Under the pieces are notes generated by a model, which worked only from the letters and a program-made list of their open reading frames with translations, ran no database searches and was not told the DNA's origin. Shown here in pieces: positions 39,229 to 48,978 of a stretch of 64,000 bases of DNA; positions within the stretch are counted from its first letter, which is position 1; each line of letters opens with the position of its first letter. The DNA is from Cloacibacillus porcorum (lineage in GTDB: Bacteria; Synergistota; Synergistia; Synergistales; Synergistaceae), in the NCBI RefSeq assembly GCF_001701045.1, contig NZ_CP016757.1, positions 2,101,501 to 2,165,500 on the forward strand, given 5' to 3'. The position numbers and the translations under genes were made by a program.

Positions 39229-41780
39229 TTGAATCCAAGTACCTTTCTGCTCTCTTCGCGCAGGCGGCAGACGAGTTCCAGCGCCGCCATCGGCGTCATG
39301 TTGTTCGGGTCGCAGGCGGCAAGCTCCTCAAGGACCGCCTCCTGGCGCACGTCGAAGAGCGTCAGCTGGTTCTGCTGGGAGCTCTTCACCTCCTCGTTCT
39401 TCTCCGCGCCGCGCTCCTCAAATGTAGCCAGCAGCTCCTCGGAGCGGCGCAGCACGGCGGCGGGAACGCCCGCGAGACGCGCCACCTCGATGCCGTAGGA
39501 GCGGTCGGAGGGGGCCTCGACGATCTTATGGAGGAAGACCACGCCGCGGTCGCTCTCCTCCACCCCCATACTGAGGTTCACTATCCCCGGCAGAAGCTCC
39601 GCGAGCTGGGTCAGTTCGTGGTAATGCGTCGCGAAAAAGACGCGCGGGCGGGCGTGCTCCTGCCCCTGTAAAAACTCAACCACCGACCAGGCGATGCTGA
39701 GGCCGTCGTAGGTCGAAGTCCCGCGCCCCACCTCGTCGAGGATTATCAGGCTGCGGTCCGTGGCGTGGCGCAGGATATTGGCGGTCTCCACCATCTCCAC
39801 CATGAAGGTGCTCTGCCCGCGCGCCAGTTCGTCGCGCGCGCCGATACGCGTGAATACGCGGTCGATGAGCCCGATCTTCGCGCTCTCCGCGGGAATGAAG
39901 GAGCCCATGTGCGCCATCACCGCGATCAGAGCCGCCATCCGCAGATAGGTGGACTTACCGGCCATATTGGGCCCCGTGATGATGGCGATACGGCGTCCGT
40001 TTTCGTCGCTGAAATTGAAGTCGTTCGGAGTGAAGGGGTTTTTGCCGAGCGTCACCTCGACGACGGGATGGCGCGCGTTTTTGACGACAAAATCCTTGCT
40101 CATATCCATTTGCGGACGGCAGTACCCCTGCTCGGCGGCGACGGCGCCAAGCGACAGCAGCGTGTCGAGCTCGGCGATAAAGTTCGCCGTGCGCTGTATC
40201 GCCGCCGCCTGCGCCAGCACCGCCTCCACTAGACCGGCGTATATCCGCTCCTCGATCGCCAGCATTTCGCTCTCGGCGCTGAACATTTCGCGTTCAAAGG
40301 CCTTGAGCTCGTCTGTGATAAAGCGTTCGGCGTTCACAAGCGTCTGCTTGCGTATATAGTTCATGGGCGCGCGTCCGGCATTGCCCTTAGGAATTTCTAT
40401 GTAATATCCGAATACCTTGTTGACACCGGCCTTCAGATTCTTTATTCCGCTCCTGGCCCGCTCGGCCTCCTCAAAGGCGGCGAGCCACGACGAGGAATTC
40501 TCCGCTTTGCTGCGCCATGAATCAAGTTCCGCGTCAAAGCCGCCCTTAATGACGCCGCCGTCGCGCAGGAAGCGCGGCACGGAATCGGCGACCGCCGCCA
40601 TCAGCAGCGCCGCGAGCTCCGTGGTGTCGCAGTCCGGAATAAGCGTGGCGAGCGCCTCGTCTTCAGCGGCTAACGCTCTTATCTCCGGCACGAAGTTCAG
40701 CGTCTCTTTGATGACCAGCATATCGGAGGGCGAGCCCATGTTGAGGGTGATGCGCGAGAGGGACTTGCCCATGTCGCGGCAGCCCGCCAGCAGCTCGCCG
40801 AGACGGGCGCGCAGCCGCGGATCACCCGCAAGCCGTTCCACTATATCCTGCCGCGCCTCTATCGCCGCGATATCCTGCAGCGGCGAGGTGATCCAGTTTT
40901 TAAGCATCCGTTTGCCCATCGGCGTACGGCAGCGGTTGAGCACCCAGAATAACGAGGTCGTACTTTGATCGATAAGTTCCAGGTTCGCCTGGGTGTTCTG
41001 ATCGAGGATCAGGTTTTCACGCGGCAGTATCGGCGTAACGGCGGTTATGTGCGAGGCCTTCGAGAATTGAGTCTCCTCAAGATATTTGACGGCGGTGGCC
41101 GCCGCGCCTGCCGCCGCGTCGCGGTCGTCCAGCCCCATCGCGGACAGCGAAGATATATTCCACTTGCGGCAGAGCCAGGAGGAGGCCTGCGGCGGCGAAA
41201 AATCCCCCTTGTCGCGCTCCACCGTGTTGCAGGAGGTCAAAGATGGACAGCTTTTACGGAACTGTTCAAGCTGGCCGCGCCGCAGAAGCACCTCGTTGGG
41301 GGCGAAGGCGGAGAGTATCGACACGCCGCCCTCCAGCGCGAAGGTCCCGGCGCGCAGCGCTCCGCTCGCGGAATCAAGCAGCGCGACGGAAAGGTTTTTA
41401 CCTTCAAACAGGCAGGCCGCGATCTTCCCGTCGCCGTCTGAGTTCTCCGGCAGCCAGGTCCCCGGCGTAACGATGCGGGTGACGCTGCGCTCGACAAGCG
41501 TACGCCCGTCCGGCTCGGTGATCTGTTCGCAGATCGCCACGCGGTAGCCGGCGGCGACAAGCCTTCCGAGATATGAATCGACGGAATGGAATGGAACTCC
41601 CGCCATCGGTATTTGGTTTTCGGAGTCTTTAGAGCGTGAGGTAAGGGTGATGTCAAGCACGGCGGAAGCGGTCTTGGCATCTTCAAAAAACATCTCATAA
41701 AAATCTCCCATGCGGAAAAAGAGAAGGCAGTCCGGGTACTTATCCTTCCAGTGCACATATTGCTCAAGCATGGGGGTCAT
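39225..41780 (-). CDS. mutS: DNA mismatch repair protein MutS
   Basis: 851 residues from ATG 41780 (MTPMLEQYVHWKDKYPDCLL), which is the family's usual start and has GGAATAAGG just upstream. The longer frame from 41882 contains a TATACT promoter-like element and is unlikely to be translated. The mismatch-binding domain has the intact GDFYEMF (Phe-x-Glu) motif. The ATPase carries ITGPNMAGKSTYLRMAALI, the DEVGRGTSTYDGLSIAW block and FATHYHELTQL. It heads the operon mutS-mutL-miaA-ispH-rpsA. The 275-base leader before it holds a CCGGCG/CGCCGG hairpin near 41920-41937 that may end ruvX transcription. Confidence 0.97.
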   Translation of the reverse strand: MTPMLEQYVHWKDKYPDCLLFFRMGDFYEMFFEDAKTASAVLDITLTSRSKDSENQIPMAGVPFHSVDSYLGRLVAAGYRVAICEQITEPDGRTLVERSVTRIVTPGTWLPENSDGDGKIAACLFEGKNLSVALLDSASGALRAGTFALEGGVSILSAFAPNEVLLRRGQLEQFRKSCPSLTSCNTVERDKGDFSPPQASSWLCRKWNISSLSAMGLDDRDAAAGAAATAVKYLEETQFSKASHITAVTPILPRENLILDQNTQANLELIDQSTTSLFWVLNRCRTPMGKRMLKNWITSPLQDIAAIEARQDIVERLAGDPRLRARLGELLAGCRDMGKSLSRITLNMGSPSDMLVIKETLNFVPEIRALAAEDEALATLIPDCDTTELAALLMAAVADSVPRFLRDGGVIKGGFDAELDSWRSKAENSSSWLAAFEEAERARSGIKNLKAGVNKVFGYYIEIPKGNAGRAPMNYIRKQTLVNAERFITDELKAFEREMFSAESEMLAIEERIYAGLVEAVLAQAAAIQRTANFIAELDTLLSLGAVAAEQGYCRPQMDMSKDFVVKNARHPVVEVTLGKNPFTPNDFNFSDENGRRIAIITGPNMAGKSTYLRMAALIAVMAHMGSFIPAESAKIGLIDRVFTRIGARDELARGQSTFMVEMVETANILRHATDRSLIILDEVGRGTSTYDGLSIAWSVVEFLQGQEHARPRVFFATHYHELTQLAELLPGIVNLSMGVEESDRGVVFLHKIVEAPSDRSYGIEVARLAGVPAAVLRRSEELLATFEERGAEKNEEVKSSQQNQLTLFDVRQEAVLEELAACDPNNMTPMAALELVCRLREESRKVLGFK

Positions 41781-42055
41781 CCTTATTCCGACTGGCAGTT
41801 CCAAAATTTCTTTTATTCCTTCCTTCCAGTATAAAACAAAAATATTAAAGCCGCAGGACGCCGCGTAATGATACTGCGGCAAGCAACATAATAAAGAGAT
41901 TTATCTTTTAATACAATGGCCGGCGTATCTCCGCCGGTTTACATATCAGCCGCTGAACAAAACGGGCCGGAATTAGGCGAGGACGTATTTCAATAAGTTG
42001 GAGCCTCTCTCCGCCATGTTCCGCGGCGCAAATGATACGGACGACCGGCGGCGTA

Positions 42056-42466
42056 TTAACGGCCGCGGTCAAGATAACTTTGCAGCAGCAGTGTCGCCGC
42101 TATCTTATCAACCTTTTTCTTTCTTCCAGCGCGCGAAACGTCCGCCTCAAGCAGCGCCTGCTGCGCGATCGTCGTCGTGAAACGCTCGTCCCAGAACTCA
42201 ATCTCAAGCTCGGGGAAATATTCCTGAACGGACTTCGCCGTCTCGCGCATACGCACGGCCTCCGGCCCCTCGCTGCCATCGGTGCGGCGGGGCATGCCGA
42301 TCAGCAGCTTCGGCCTCTCATACTGCCCCGCGATCTTCGCAAGCTCCGCGTGCCAGTCTCCCTTAGCGTCGAGCACAGCAACCCCCTGCGCGAAAAAGCC
42401 CAAGGGATCGCTGACGGCGACGCCAATCCTGACGGAGCCTATATCAAGAGCGATTATTCTCTGCAT
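42056..42466 (-). CDS. ruvX: Holliday-junction resolvase-like / pre-16S rRNA nuclease YqgF
   Basis: 136 residues with the RNase H-like pattern of YqgF: IIALDIGSVRIGVAVSDPLG (catalytic D near residue 7), IGMPRRTDGSEGPEA, and the later EFWDERFTTTIAQQALLEAD and VDKIAATLLLQSYLD, which hold the remaining acidic residues. In E. coli the enzyme finishes the 5' end of 16S rRNA. Its ATG shares one base with the alaS stop codon (TAATG), so it is translationally coupled to alaS, a very common gene pair. Confidence 0.93.
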   Translation of the reverse strand: MQRIIALDIGSVRIGVAVSDPLGFFAQGVAVLDAKGDWHAELAKIAGQYERPKLLIGMPRRTDGSEGPEAVRMRETAKSVQEYFPELEIEFWDERFTTTIAQQALLEADVSRAGRKKKVDKIAATLLLQSYLDRGR

Positions 42467-45117
42467 TACTTTCCTTTTGTCATAAGCTCCTCAAAGAGTT
42501 TCGGCGCGGCGTCGAAGGCCTTGCCGAGATCCTTTGAGCTCTGAGCTCCGCCCTGGGCGAGGGTCGGGCTTCCGCCGCCCTTGCCGCCCATCTCGGCGGC
42601 CACCGCCTTGAGCAGCGTTCCGGCGTGCGCCCCGAGCTTCACGATCTCCGGCGAAGCCATCGCCGTGAGGGCGACGCGCTTCTCCTCACCAACGCCGGCA
42701 AGCAGCATCAGCGCGTTCGGATACTTCTGGCGTATCCGGTCTCCTATCTGGCGCAGCAGGTCAGGGGTGATGTCGTCGAACTTCTCCACGATCAGATCCA
42801 CGCCGCCCGCGTTGGCCCTCGGCTTCACGCTGTTCTCTATATCGGACATCGCGGCCTTCACCTGAAGCTCGCGGTTCTTGCGTTCAAGCACTTTCTTCTC
42901 GTCGACCATCGACTCGATCTTCGACATCAGAGTCTCCACGTCGCCGCCGAGCATCGTCACCATGGAGGTAACGGCGAGTCCGAAGGACTGGAAGAGCGGC
43001 AGCGATGATGAGCCTGCGACGGCCGTGATCCTGCGGATGCCGGAGCCGATCCCCTCTTCGCGGATGATCTTCACGAGGCCGATCTCGCCGGTATTTTTGA
43101 CGTGCGTACCGCCGCAGAGCTCGGTCGAAAAGTCCTCTATATCAAGCACACGGACCTCGTCCCCGTACTTTTCGTCAAACAAAGCGCGCGCACCGGTCTT
43201 CTTCGCCTCCTCGATCGCCATTATCGTCGTCACGACGGGCTTGTTTTTTAAGACCTCGGCGTAGACAAGACGTTCGACCTCGCGCAGCTCGTCGAGCGTC
43301 ACCGGCGCAAAGTGGTTGAAGTCGAAGCGCAGGAACGTCGGCGTCACAATCGACCCCGCCTGCCGCACATGTTTGCCCAGCACGCGGGCGAGCGCCTCGT
43401 GAAGCAGGTGCGTCGCGGTATGGTGGCGCTGTATCTCCGCGCGGCGCTCAACGTTTATCTCGGCGCTGACGCTATCGCCGGCCTTTACGGTACCGGCCGT
43501 CACCCTGCCGCGATGGACGATAAGATCGGCCACCGGATAAATTGTGTCGGCGACTTCAAAGGTCATGCCGCCCGCCGTTATCGTTCCGGTGTCTCCCACC
43601 TGGCCGCCCTTTTCGGCGTAGAAGGGCGTCTCGCTGAGAACGAGGTCGGCCTCTGTTCCCGCGGCAGCGCTCTCCGCAAGCGCCCCGTCGACGATTATCG
43701 CTTTGACCTGGGCCTCGCACTTCGTTTTCGTATATCCGCAGAAGGGGCTCGGGGCGATCTTATCCGCGAGCTCCGTGTAGACGTTTTTCGAGATGACGCT
43801 GCTGGTCTGCTTGCTGGAGGCCCGTGCGCGCTCGCGCTGCTCCTCCATCGCCGCCTCAAAGCCCTCTTTATCTATCGTTATCCCGCGCTCCTCGCACATC
43901 TCCTCCGTCAGTTCGAGGGGGAAGCCGAAGGTATCGTAGAGGACGAAGGCGACGTCTCCGGGAAGGATATTCCTGCCGGCCGCCGTGAGCTTATCGATCT
44001 CCGAGTCCATAAGGTCGCTTCCCTGCGAGAGGGTGCGGGAGAAGCGTTCCTCCTCCGTGCTGAGCACCTGTTCGATCGCCGAGGCCTGCTCGATCAGCTC
44101 GCTGTACTCGTCGCCGATCGATTCGCGCACCACAGGCAGAAGCTCGGTGAGGAATGGACGTTCGATGCCGAGCAGCCGTCCGTAGCGCACGCAGCGCCTG
44201 ATAAGGCGGCGCAGCACATAGCCGCCGCCGTCGTTCGTCGGCAGAATGCCGTCGGCGATCATGAAGGCCGAGGCGCGGATATGGTCGGAGATAACCTTGA
44301 CCGCCATATCCTTCTTCGGGTCCTCGCCGTATTTGACGTTGACGAGCTCGCAGGCCTTGTCCATGATCGGGCGGAAGAGGTCCGTCTCAAAGTCGTTGGG
44401 CACGCTCTGTACGACGGAGGCGAGCCGTTCGAGGCCCATGCCGGTATCGATATTTTTATGGGGCAGCGGCGTGAGGTTGCCGGCCTCGTCGCGGTTATAC
44501 TGCATAAAGACGAGGTTCCATATCTCCAGGTAACGGTCGCAGTCGCAGCCAACGGTGCAGGTCGGCTTGCCGCAGGAGAACTTCTCTCCCTGGTCGTAAA
44601 TTATCTCCGAGCAGGGGCCGCAGGGACCTACCGGTCCCGCCGCCCAGAAGTTGTCGTCCGCGCCGAGGCGGAAGATGCGCTCCTTCGGAAGGCCGACCTT
44701 CTCATGCCAGATGTCGTAGGCCTCGTCGTCGTCAAGATAGACGGTGGCGTAGAGCCGGTTGGGATCGAGGCCGACGCGCTCGGTGAGGAACTCCCAGGCC
44801 CAGGGAATGATCTCCGGCTTGAAATAGTCGCCGAAGCTGAAATTGCCCAGCATCTCAAAAAAGGTATGATGGCGCGCAGTGCGTCCGACGTTTTCAATGT
44901 CGTTCGTACGCACGCACTTCTGCGCGGTCGTCGCGCGTGTCACCTCAGGCGTCTTCAAACCGAGAAAGTACGGCTTGAAGGGCACCATGCCCGCTATCGT
45001 AAAGAGGAGCGTCGGGTCGTCGGGTACCAGTGAAAAGCTGTGATACCTCTTACAACCCTTCTCCTCGAAAAATTTTAGAAACAGTTCACGTAACTCTTTG
45101 CCGCTGCGGCGTTCCAT
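42466..45117 (-). CDS. alaS: Alanyl-tRNA synthetase
   Basis: 883 residues, full length. Class II synthetase motifs are near the N-terminus (FLKFFEEKGCKRYHSFSLVP, ...NDIENVGRTARHHTFFEMLG). The editing domain has HTATHLLHEAL and the zinc block CGGTHVKNTGEIG. A C-Ala region ends GGGSPTLAQGGA. It charges tRNA-Ala and hydrolyses mischarged Ser/Gly-tRNA-Ala. ATG 45117 is preceded by GGGGGGCAATC. The ruvX gene follows with a one-base overlap. Confidence 0.98.
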   Translation of the reverse strand: MERRSGKELRELFLKFFEEKGCKRYHSFSLVPDDPTLLFTIAGMVPFKPYFLGLKTPEVTRATTAQKCVRTNDIENVGRTARHHTFFEMLGNFSFGDYFKPEIIPWAWEFLTERVGLDPNRLYATVYLDDDEAYDIWHEKVGLPKERIFRLGADDNFWAAGPVGPCGPCSEIIYDQGEKFSCGKPTCTVGCDCDRYLEIWNLVFMQYNRDEAGNLTPLPHKNIDTGMGLERLASVVQSVPNDFETDLFRPIMDKACELVNVKYGEDPKKDMAVKVISDHIRASAFMIADGILPTNDGGGYVLRRLIRRCVRYGRLLGIERPFLTELLPVVRESIGDEYSELIEQASAIEQVLSTEEERFSRTLSQGSDLMDSEIDKLTAAGRNILPGDVAFVLYDTFGFPLELTEEMCEERGITIDKEGFEAAMEEQRERARASSKQTSSVISKNVYTELADKIAPSPFCGYTKTKCEAQVKAIIVDGALAESAAAGTEADLVLSETPFYAEKGGQVGDTGTITAGGMTFEVADTIYPVADLIVHRGRVTAGTVKAGDSVSAEINVERRAEIQRHHTATHLLHEALARVLGKHVRQAGSIVTPTFLRFDFNHFAPVTLDELREVERLVYAEVLKNKPVVTTIMAIEEAKKTGARALFDEKYGDEVRVLDIEDFSTELCGGTHVKNTGEIGLVKIIREEGIGSGIRRITAVAGSSSLPLFQSFGLAVTSMVTMLGGDVETLMSKIESMVDEKKVLERKNRELQVKAAMSDIENSVKPRANAGGVDLIVEKFDDITPDLLRQIGDRIRQKYPNALMLLAGVGEEKRVALTAMASPEIVKLGAHAGTLLKAVAAEMGGKGGGSPTLAQGGAQSSKDLGKAFDAAPKLFEELMTKGK

Positions 45118-45385
45118 TAAGATTGCCCCCCGTTAAATTCAGACTAACTAGACATTATATATGATTTATGACAAAATTGCGCAAAAAAGTATTAGCAGTA
45201 CGAGAGAACATACGGGAAATTACCTTATCGCCTTCGCGGAGATTCAGCTGCATCGTTATTACTCAAATTCAGAAAAGCAGTATCTATGATTACGTAAAAA
45301 GGCAAAGCTTCGTGTCGTATACATTTAACTTGTTTTTTTCTTCTGTGCCTGTTACTTTAGACGTATAAGGGGCGGAGGAAATATA

Positions 45386-45883
45386 TTGTTTACGGCAGAA
45401 GAGATAAAGAATTTACGCAGACAACAAAAATTAACCCAGCAACAATTAGCGGATCTTGTCGGCGTCTCCCGAACGACAGTGATTAATTGGGAAATGGGCA
45501 AAAATATTCCTGACAGCCAAAATGTATTTAACATTGCGCAGGCCCTGAAAGTACCGGTATCCGCGCTTATCTGTAAAGAAGATAAGGATTATCCCCCGCT
45601 TTTCCCCGAAAAAATACCGGGTGAGTCCCAAGATAAAGAGATAATCTCCGCGGCATTCAGCGGAAAAGAAGACAACCAGTCGCGGAAAGATATCATAAAA
45701 CAGATTGTCATGGATATATTTGACGCTCAAGAAAAAATCAGCGGCGCACTCTCTTGTGTGGAAGAGTTAAACGATATTTCGGCGGCAAACGCGGAATTAC
45801 TAGACTGGCATCTCAGATATTTGGAAAACCGTATCTCCCTGGCAAGAGAGAAGCTTGCCGCCGTAATAGATTTGCATAAATGA
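45386..45883 (+). CDS. XRE-family transcriptional regulator
   Basis: 165 residues from TTG 45386, supported by GGCGGAGGA 7 bases upstream. There is no ATG in the region. The N-terminal HTH (residues about 4-58) is textbook: IKNLRRQQKLTQQQLADLVG, then VSRTTVINWEMGKNIPDSQN. The rest has a polar linker and a C-terminal helical stretch (about residues 95-165) with possible coiled coil, but no known ligand domain. It stands alone, divergent from alaS, and converges on the YadA-like adhesin operon with a shared terminator. Its targets are unknown. Confidence 0.85.
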   Translation: MFTAEEIKNLRRQQKLTQQQLADLVGVSRTTVINWEMGKNIPDSQNVFNIAQALKVPVSALICKEDKDYPPLFPEKIPGESQDKEIISAAFSGKEDNQSRKDIIKQIVMDIFDAQEKISGALSCVEELNDISAANAELLDWHLRYLENRISLAREKLAAVIDLHK

Positions 45884-45941
45884 GGACTCCCGCATCCCCC
45901 ATTTAACTGCCGCTGCCTGACGCCAGTTTACGGCAAAAACG

Positions 45942-45995
45942 GAAACCGCCGTATACCACGGGGAAATTTTTCCTCCATAGGGATGCGGCGGTTTC
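45942..45995. terminator. Hairpin between the XRE gene and the adhesin gene
   Basis: GAAACCGCCG (45942-45951) pairs exactly with CGGCGGTTTC (45986-45995). A second smaller stem, GGGGAAA/TTTTTCC, lies in the loop. Both flanking genes end toward it, so it likely serves both. Confidence 0.7.
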
Positions 45996-46012
45996 AAACA
46001 CAAAGTTTACCG

Positions 46013-48466
46013 CTACTTATTTTCCAGTTTTCCGCGCAGCGCTTCGTTCTCTTCCTTGAGCTGCTGCAGTGCGATCTGTACTTCCGCCAGCTGCCTCTGC
46101 ATCTCGGTCAGATCTCTCGCGAGCACAGGCTTTTTCTTTCCGCCCTTGCCGACCGCGAAGCTGATGCCGGCGCGGCCCATAACGTCGCCGTCGGAGGCAA
46201 TTGACATACCGGCGTTGACCAGCAGGTTCTCACGAACATAATGGAACACGCCGACCGCCACCGAGTACTCGTCGCGGTAAGTACCAAAACCCGCCGCTAG
46301 CGTCGTCGGCTCGTACGGATTATAGGGTACGGGATGCAGCGCGGAGAGGGCCGCTGCGTGCGCTCCGACAATGTGGATATCCTCGTTGAGGTCGTCCATT
46401 CTCTTATAGGCGTTCCACAGCTGGTCGCCGGTTACCGCGTCGCTGCTGCCCTGGTATATTCCGCCGGGGCGAAGACCGGTTATTCCGCCGCCGCCCATAT
46501 TGATACCGTTCTGGTTGATATCGACATTGCCCACCTTGACGCTTTTAAACTCGGGATTGTCCACGACGTTGAATGAGTATGCGCCGTCGGCTTCATGCCT
46601 GATATTGATATTGCTGCCGTCTTTGACGGCAAACTTATCGCCGTTGCCGATGCCCGTCTCCTGCCCGTTGACACCCAGCGTCCACTGCGCCTCCAGCGCG
46701 TCGGTCACCGCGCTCTGCAGGTCCGTATAACTTTTAGCTCTGGCGGTTCCGGGGTTGGCCGTAAACTCGCCGCTGATGCCGCCCTCTTCCGAGTAGCTGA
46801 AGCCCGAACCAAGAGCCGCCGCGGTGCTGTCGCCAAGGGTCTTGATATTAGTCTTATTGTCCGCGATATCAAGCCGGTTTTGCTCGACATTCTGGTTTGT
46901 CTCATAGAGCTGGCTGCCATTCACGGCCTCGGTGCTGTCCTCGGCAAGATTCCCCGCCTTAACATTGTCGATCGTCGTGCCGTCGCTGCCGGCAAGGGTG
47001 ATTTTGTCTTTCGCGTCGCCGTCATATTTGACGGAGAGTTTGTCACTCTCCTGGAGTTCGGTTATATCGCCCTTAATATTAGTGATATCGCCCTGAATAT
47101 TCTCAACGCTGTCCTCGAGCGCGCCGACTCTCTGATTAGTCTCCCACAGCTGCCCGCCGTTTACGGCGTCGGTGCTGCCCTCGGCTATGTCGCCGTCAGC
47201 GACGCCGGTGACCTTAACGGGGCCGCCCTCGCTGTTTGCCAGCGTCACCTGGTTTTTATTTGCATCGTCATACTTGACCGCGAGTTCGTCAAGGTTTTCG
47301 ACCTGCTGCTGCGTCTGCCAGAGCTGGTTCCCGTTCACCGCTTCCTTGCTGCCCGCGCCGATAATACCGTCGTTCACATTGTCGATCGTCGTGCCGTTTG
47401 CACCCTCCAGCGTGACTCTGCCCTTCTCTGTGTCGCTGTCATATTTGACATGGCCCGATGTCGCGTCGTTCAGCTGTTTGACGTTTACCGCGTCGGTATC
47501 CTCAGTGCCGGCGGCGACGTTGGTGATTCTCGTACCGCTCATGTCAAGGCCTACGCCGTTTTCGCCGGTAACGGTGATCTTCGTAAATGTCGGCGCGTCG
47601 GCGACGCTGAACTGGTAATACTTATTGCCCAGGTCGTCCGAGAGGGCATTTATGGACAGATTCTTGCCGTCGTCCGCGATGGCAAGCAGCTCATTGCTGT
47701 TTTTTATCACGTCTTCGCCGGTCTCGCCGCCGTTCACCCGGAAAGTCCACTGTCCCTTATCTCCGGTCATCGCCTTTACCTGGGCAAGGTTCACGGCATC
47801 CTTGTCGTTGATTCCGTCGGCAAGGCCGGTGATCCTGTTATTGCCCATCGCGATGCCCTGGCCGATCGTGATCTTGCTCATGCCGGAACCGACCGTCACC
47901 TCGTCAAAATTCGGCTTGGCGGCTACGGCAAAGGTATATGCGCCGCCGCTCTCGGAAATCGTCAGGTTGCGCCCGCTCTTGAGCGCCACGGTGTCGCCGT
48001 TGTTTATCGTCTTGGCAGAATTATTGTCCACCTTTAGCTTCCAGCTGCCCTTTTTCGCCGCTTCCTCGTTCACTGCGCTGAGCTGTTTATAATTTACCGC
48101 GTCGTAGGCGGAGCGGCCGTCGGCCACCCATCTGATCTGGCGCTGGATGCTGGAGCTGCCGACAGATACGACATTACTCTCGTTTGGACCAACATAAGAG
48201 TTGCTGCCAATAGCGACGCTGTTCGCTCCATGGCTCATCGCGCTATATCCGATAGCGACGGCATACATTCCGGTGGAGACCGTCCACTCCCCGATTCTTA
48301 CCGACGGATATTGCGTGTTTGCGTTACTTCTCTGCCAATCATCATTGCCGCCGATGGCGACATAACCGGCATAACTCCACGTCGGGAAGCACGCGAAAAT
48401 AAATGAGATGATCAATGCGTAAACTGCCGGCGCCAGTACAGACGCCCAAGACTTTTTTCTTTTCAC
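46013..48466 (-). CDS. YadA-like trimeric autotransporter adhesin with C-terminal coiled-coil extension
   Basis: 817 residues from GTG 48466 (MKRKKSWASVLAPAVYALII), which has GAGGAGG 7 bases upstream. A start 11 codons earlier overlaps the preceding stop and lacks a site. A signal peptide ends near SYA. The head has YadA-type repeats (YAVAIGYSAMSHGANSVAIG). Then come neck and stalk units with the pattern DAVN..QL (for example DAVNLAQV, EAVNGNQLW, DAVNGGQLW, EAVNGSQLY). The membrane anchor follows (LAAGFGTYRDEYSVAVGVFHY, then NAGMSIASDGDVMGRAGISF). Unlike classical members it does not end at the barrel. About 38 more residues follow (from PVLARDLTEMQRQLAEVQIA to the end), a heptad-like helix. 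It should be a surface adhesin. Confidence 0.9.
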   Translation of the reverse strand: MKRKKSWASVLAPAVYALIISFIFACFPTWSYAGYVAIGGNDDWQRSNANTQYPSVRIGEWTVSTGMYAVAIGYSAMSHGANSVAIGSNSYVGPNESNVVSVGSSSIQRQIRWVADGRSAYDAVNYKQLSAVNEEAAKKGSWKLKVDNNSAKTINNGDTVALKSGRNLTISESGGAYTFAVAAKPNFDEVTVGSGMSKITIGQGIAMGNNRITGLADGINDKDAVNLAQVKAMTGDKGQWTFRVNGGETGEDVIKNSNELLAIADDGKNLSINALSDDLGNKYYQFSVADAPTFTKITVTGENGVGLDMSGTRITNVAAGTEDTDAVNVKQLNDATSGHVKYDSDTEKGRVTLEGANGTTIDNVNDGIIGAGSKEAVNGNQLWQTQQQVENLDELAVKYDDANKNQVTLANSEGGPVKVTGVADGDIAEGSTDAVNGGQLWETNQRVGALEDSVENIQGDITNIKGDITELQESDKLSVKYDGDAKDKITLAGSDGTTIDNVKAGNLAEDSTEAVNGSQLYETNQNVEQNRLDIADNKTNIKTLGDSTAAALGSGFSYSEEGGISGEFTANPGTARAKSYTDLQSAVTDALEAQWTLGVNGQETGIGNGDKFAVKDGSNINIRHEADGAYSFNVVDNPEFKSVKVGNVDINQNGINMGGGGITGLRPGGIYQGSSDAVTGDQLWNAYKRMDDLNEDIHIVGAHAAALSALHPVPYNPYEPTTLAAGFGTYRDEYSVAVGVFHYVRENLLVNAGMSIASDGDVMGRAGISFAVGKGGKKKPVLARDLTEMQRQLAEVQIALQQLKEENEALRGKLENK

Positions 48467-48498
48467 TGTTTTTCCTCCTCTTTTACGTAGCTTCGTCA

Positions 48499-48978
48499 CT
48501 ATTTTTTAGAAAAATCTATCGCCACGCTGTTGAAAGCCCTCAATATCTCTCCGCTTATGTCCGCCTTGTCTGAAAATCCAAGCAGCGTATGCGCGGGGAC
48601 GACGACCATCACCCCCTTTCTGTTGCTGTTGATCCACTCCCGGATGACAACGCGAAGACGCGTGACGATCAACGCGGTCACACGATCGTATTCAGCCTGA
48701 TACTCGCCGTTCAGCTCACGCTGTTTATCCGCGGCCTGCCTCTCGGCGTCCTTTGATTTCGCTGTTTTGTCCTTGAAACGCTGCAGCTCCGTCTCCAGGC
48801 CGGCTTTCAGGTTATCAAGATACTTCTGCCCCGCCTTTCCGGGATTGCTCGCGTCAATGACGCCGGCCATGTCAATGACCGCAACCTCGCCGGCTCCAGC
48901 AGGAGACGCCGCAAAAGAACATCCGTAAAAAATGCACAGCGCCAACAGCAGCTGTATCGCCGTCTTCTTCAAACGCAT
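48499..48978 (-). CDS. Skp/OmpH-like periplasmic protein
   Basis: 159 residues from ATG 48978 (MRLKKTAIQLLLALCIFYGC). A signal sequence ends around ASPAGAG and could instead be a lipoprotein-type leader, since LCIFYGCSF contains a cysteine. The mature part begins VAVIDMAGVIDASNPGKAGQ and then forms a long charged helix (LETELQRFKDKTAKSKDAER and on), the plan of the chaperone Skp/OmpH. The C-terminal VMVVVPAHTLLGFSDKADIS is also as in OmpH. It lies 32 bases upstream of the adhesin start, so it may be a dedicated periplasmic chaperone for it. Assignment is by pattern. Confidence 0.75.
   Translation of the reverse strand: MRLKKTAIQLLLALCIFYGCSFAASPAGAGEVAVIDMAGVIDASNPGKAGQKYLDNLKAGLETELQRFKDKTAKSKDAERQAADKQRELNGEYQAEYDRVTALIVTRLRVVIREWINSNRKGVMVVVPAHTLLGFSDKADISGEILRAFNSVAIDFSKK

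Noticed and set aside
39225-41882. 885-codon version of mutS starting at 41882
   Set aside because: The extra 34 codons include a TATACT element and precede the conserved MTPMLEQY start, so translation from 41780 is more likely.
43312-45033. 573-codon plus-strand frame opposite alaS
   Set aside because: Antisense shadow of a complete alaS. The composition (R, H, V, G rich) is typical of such frames.
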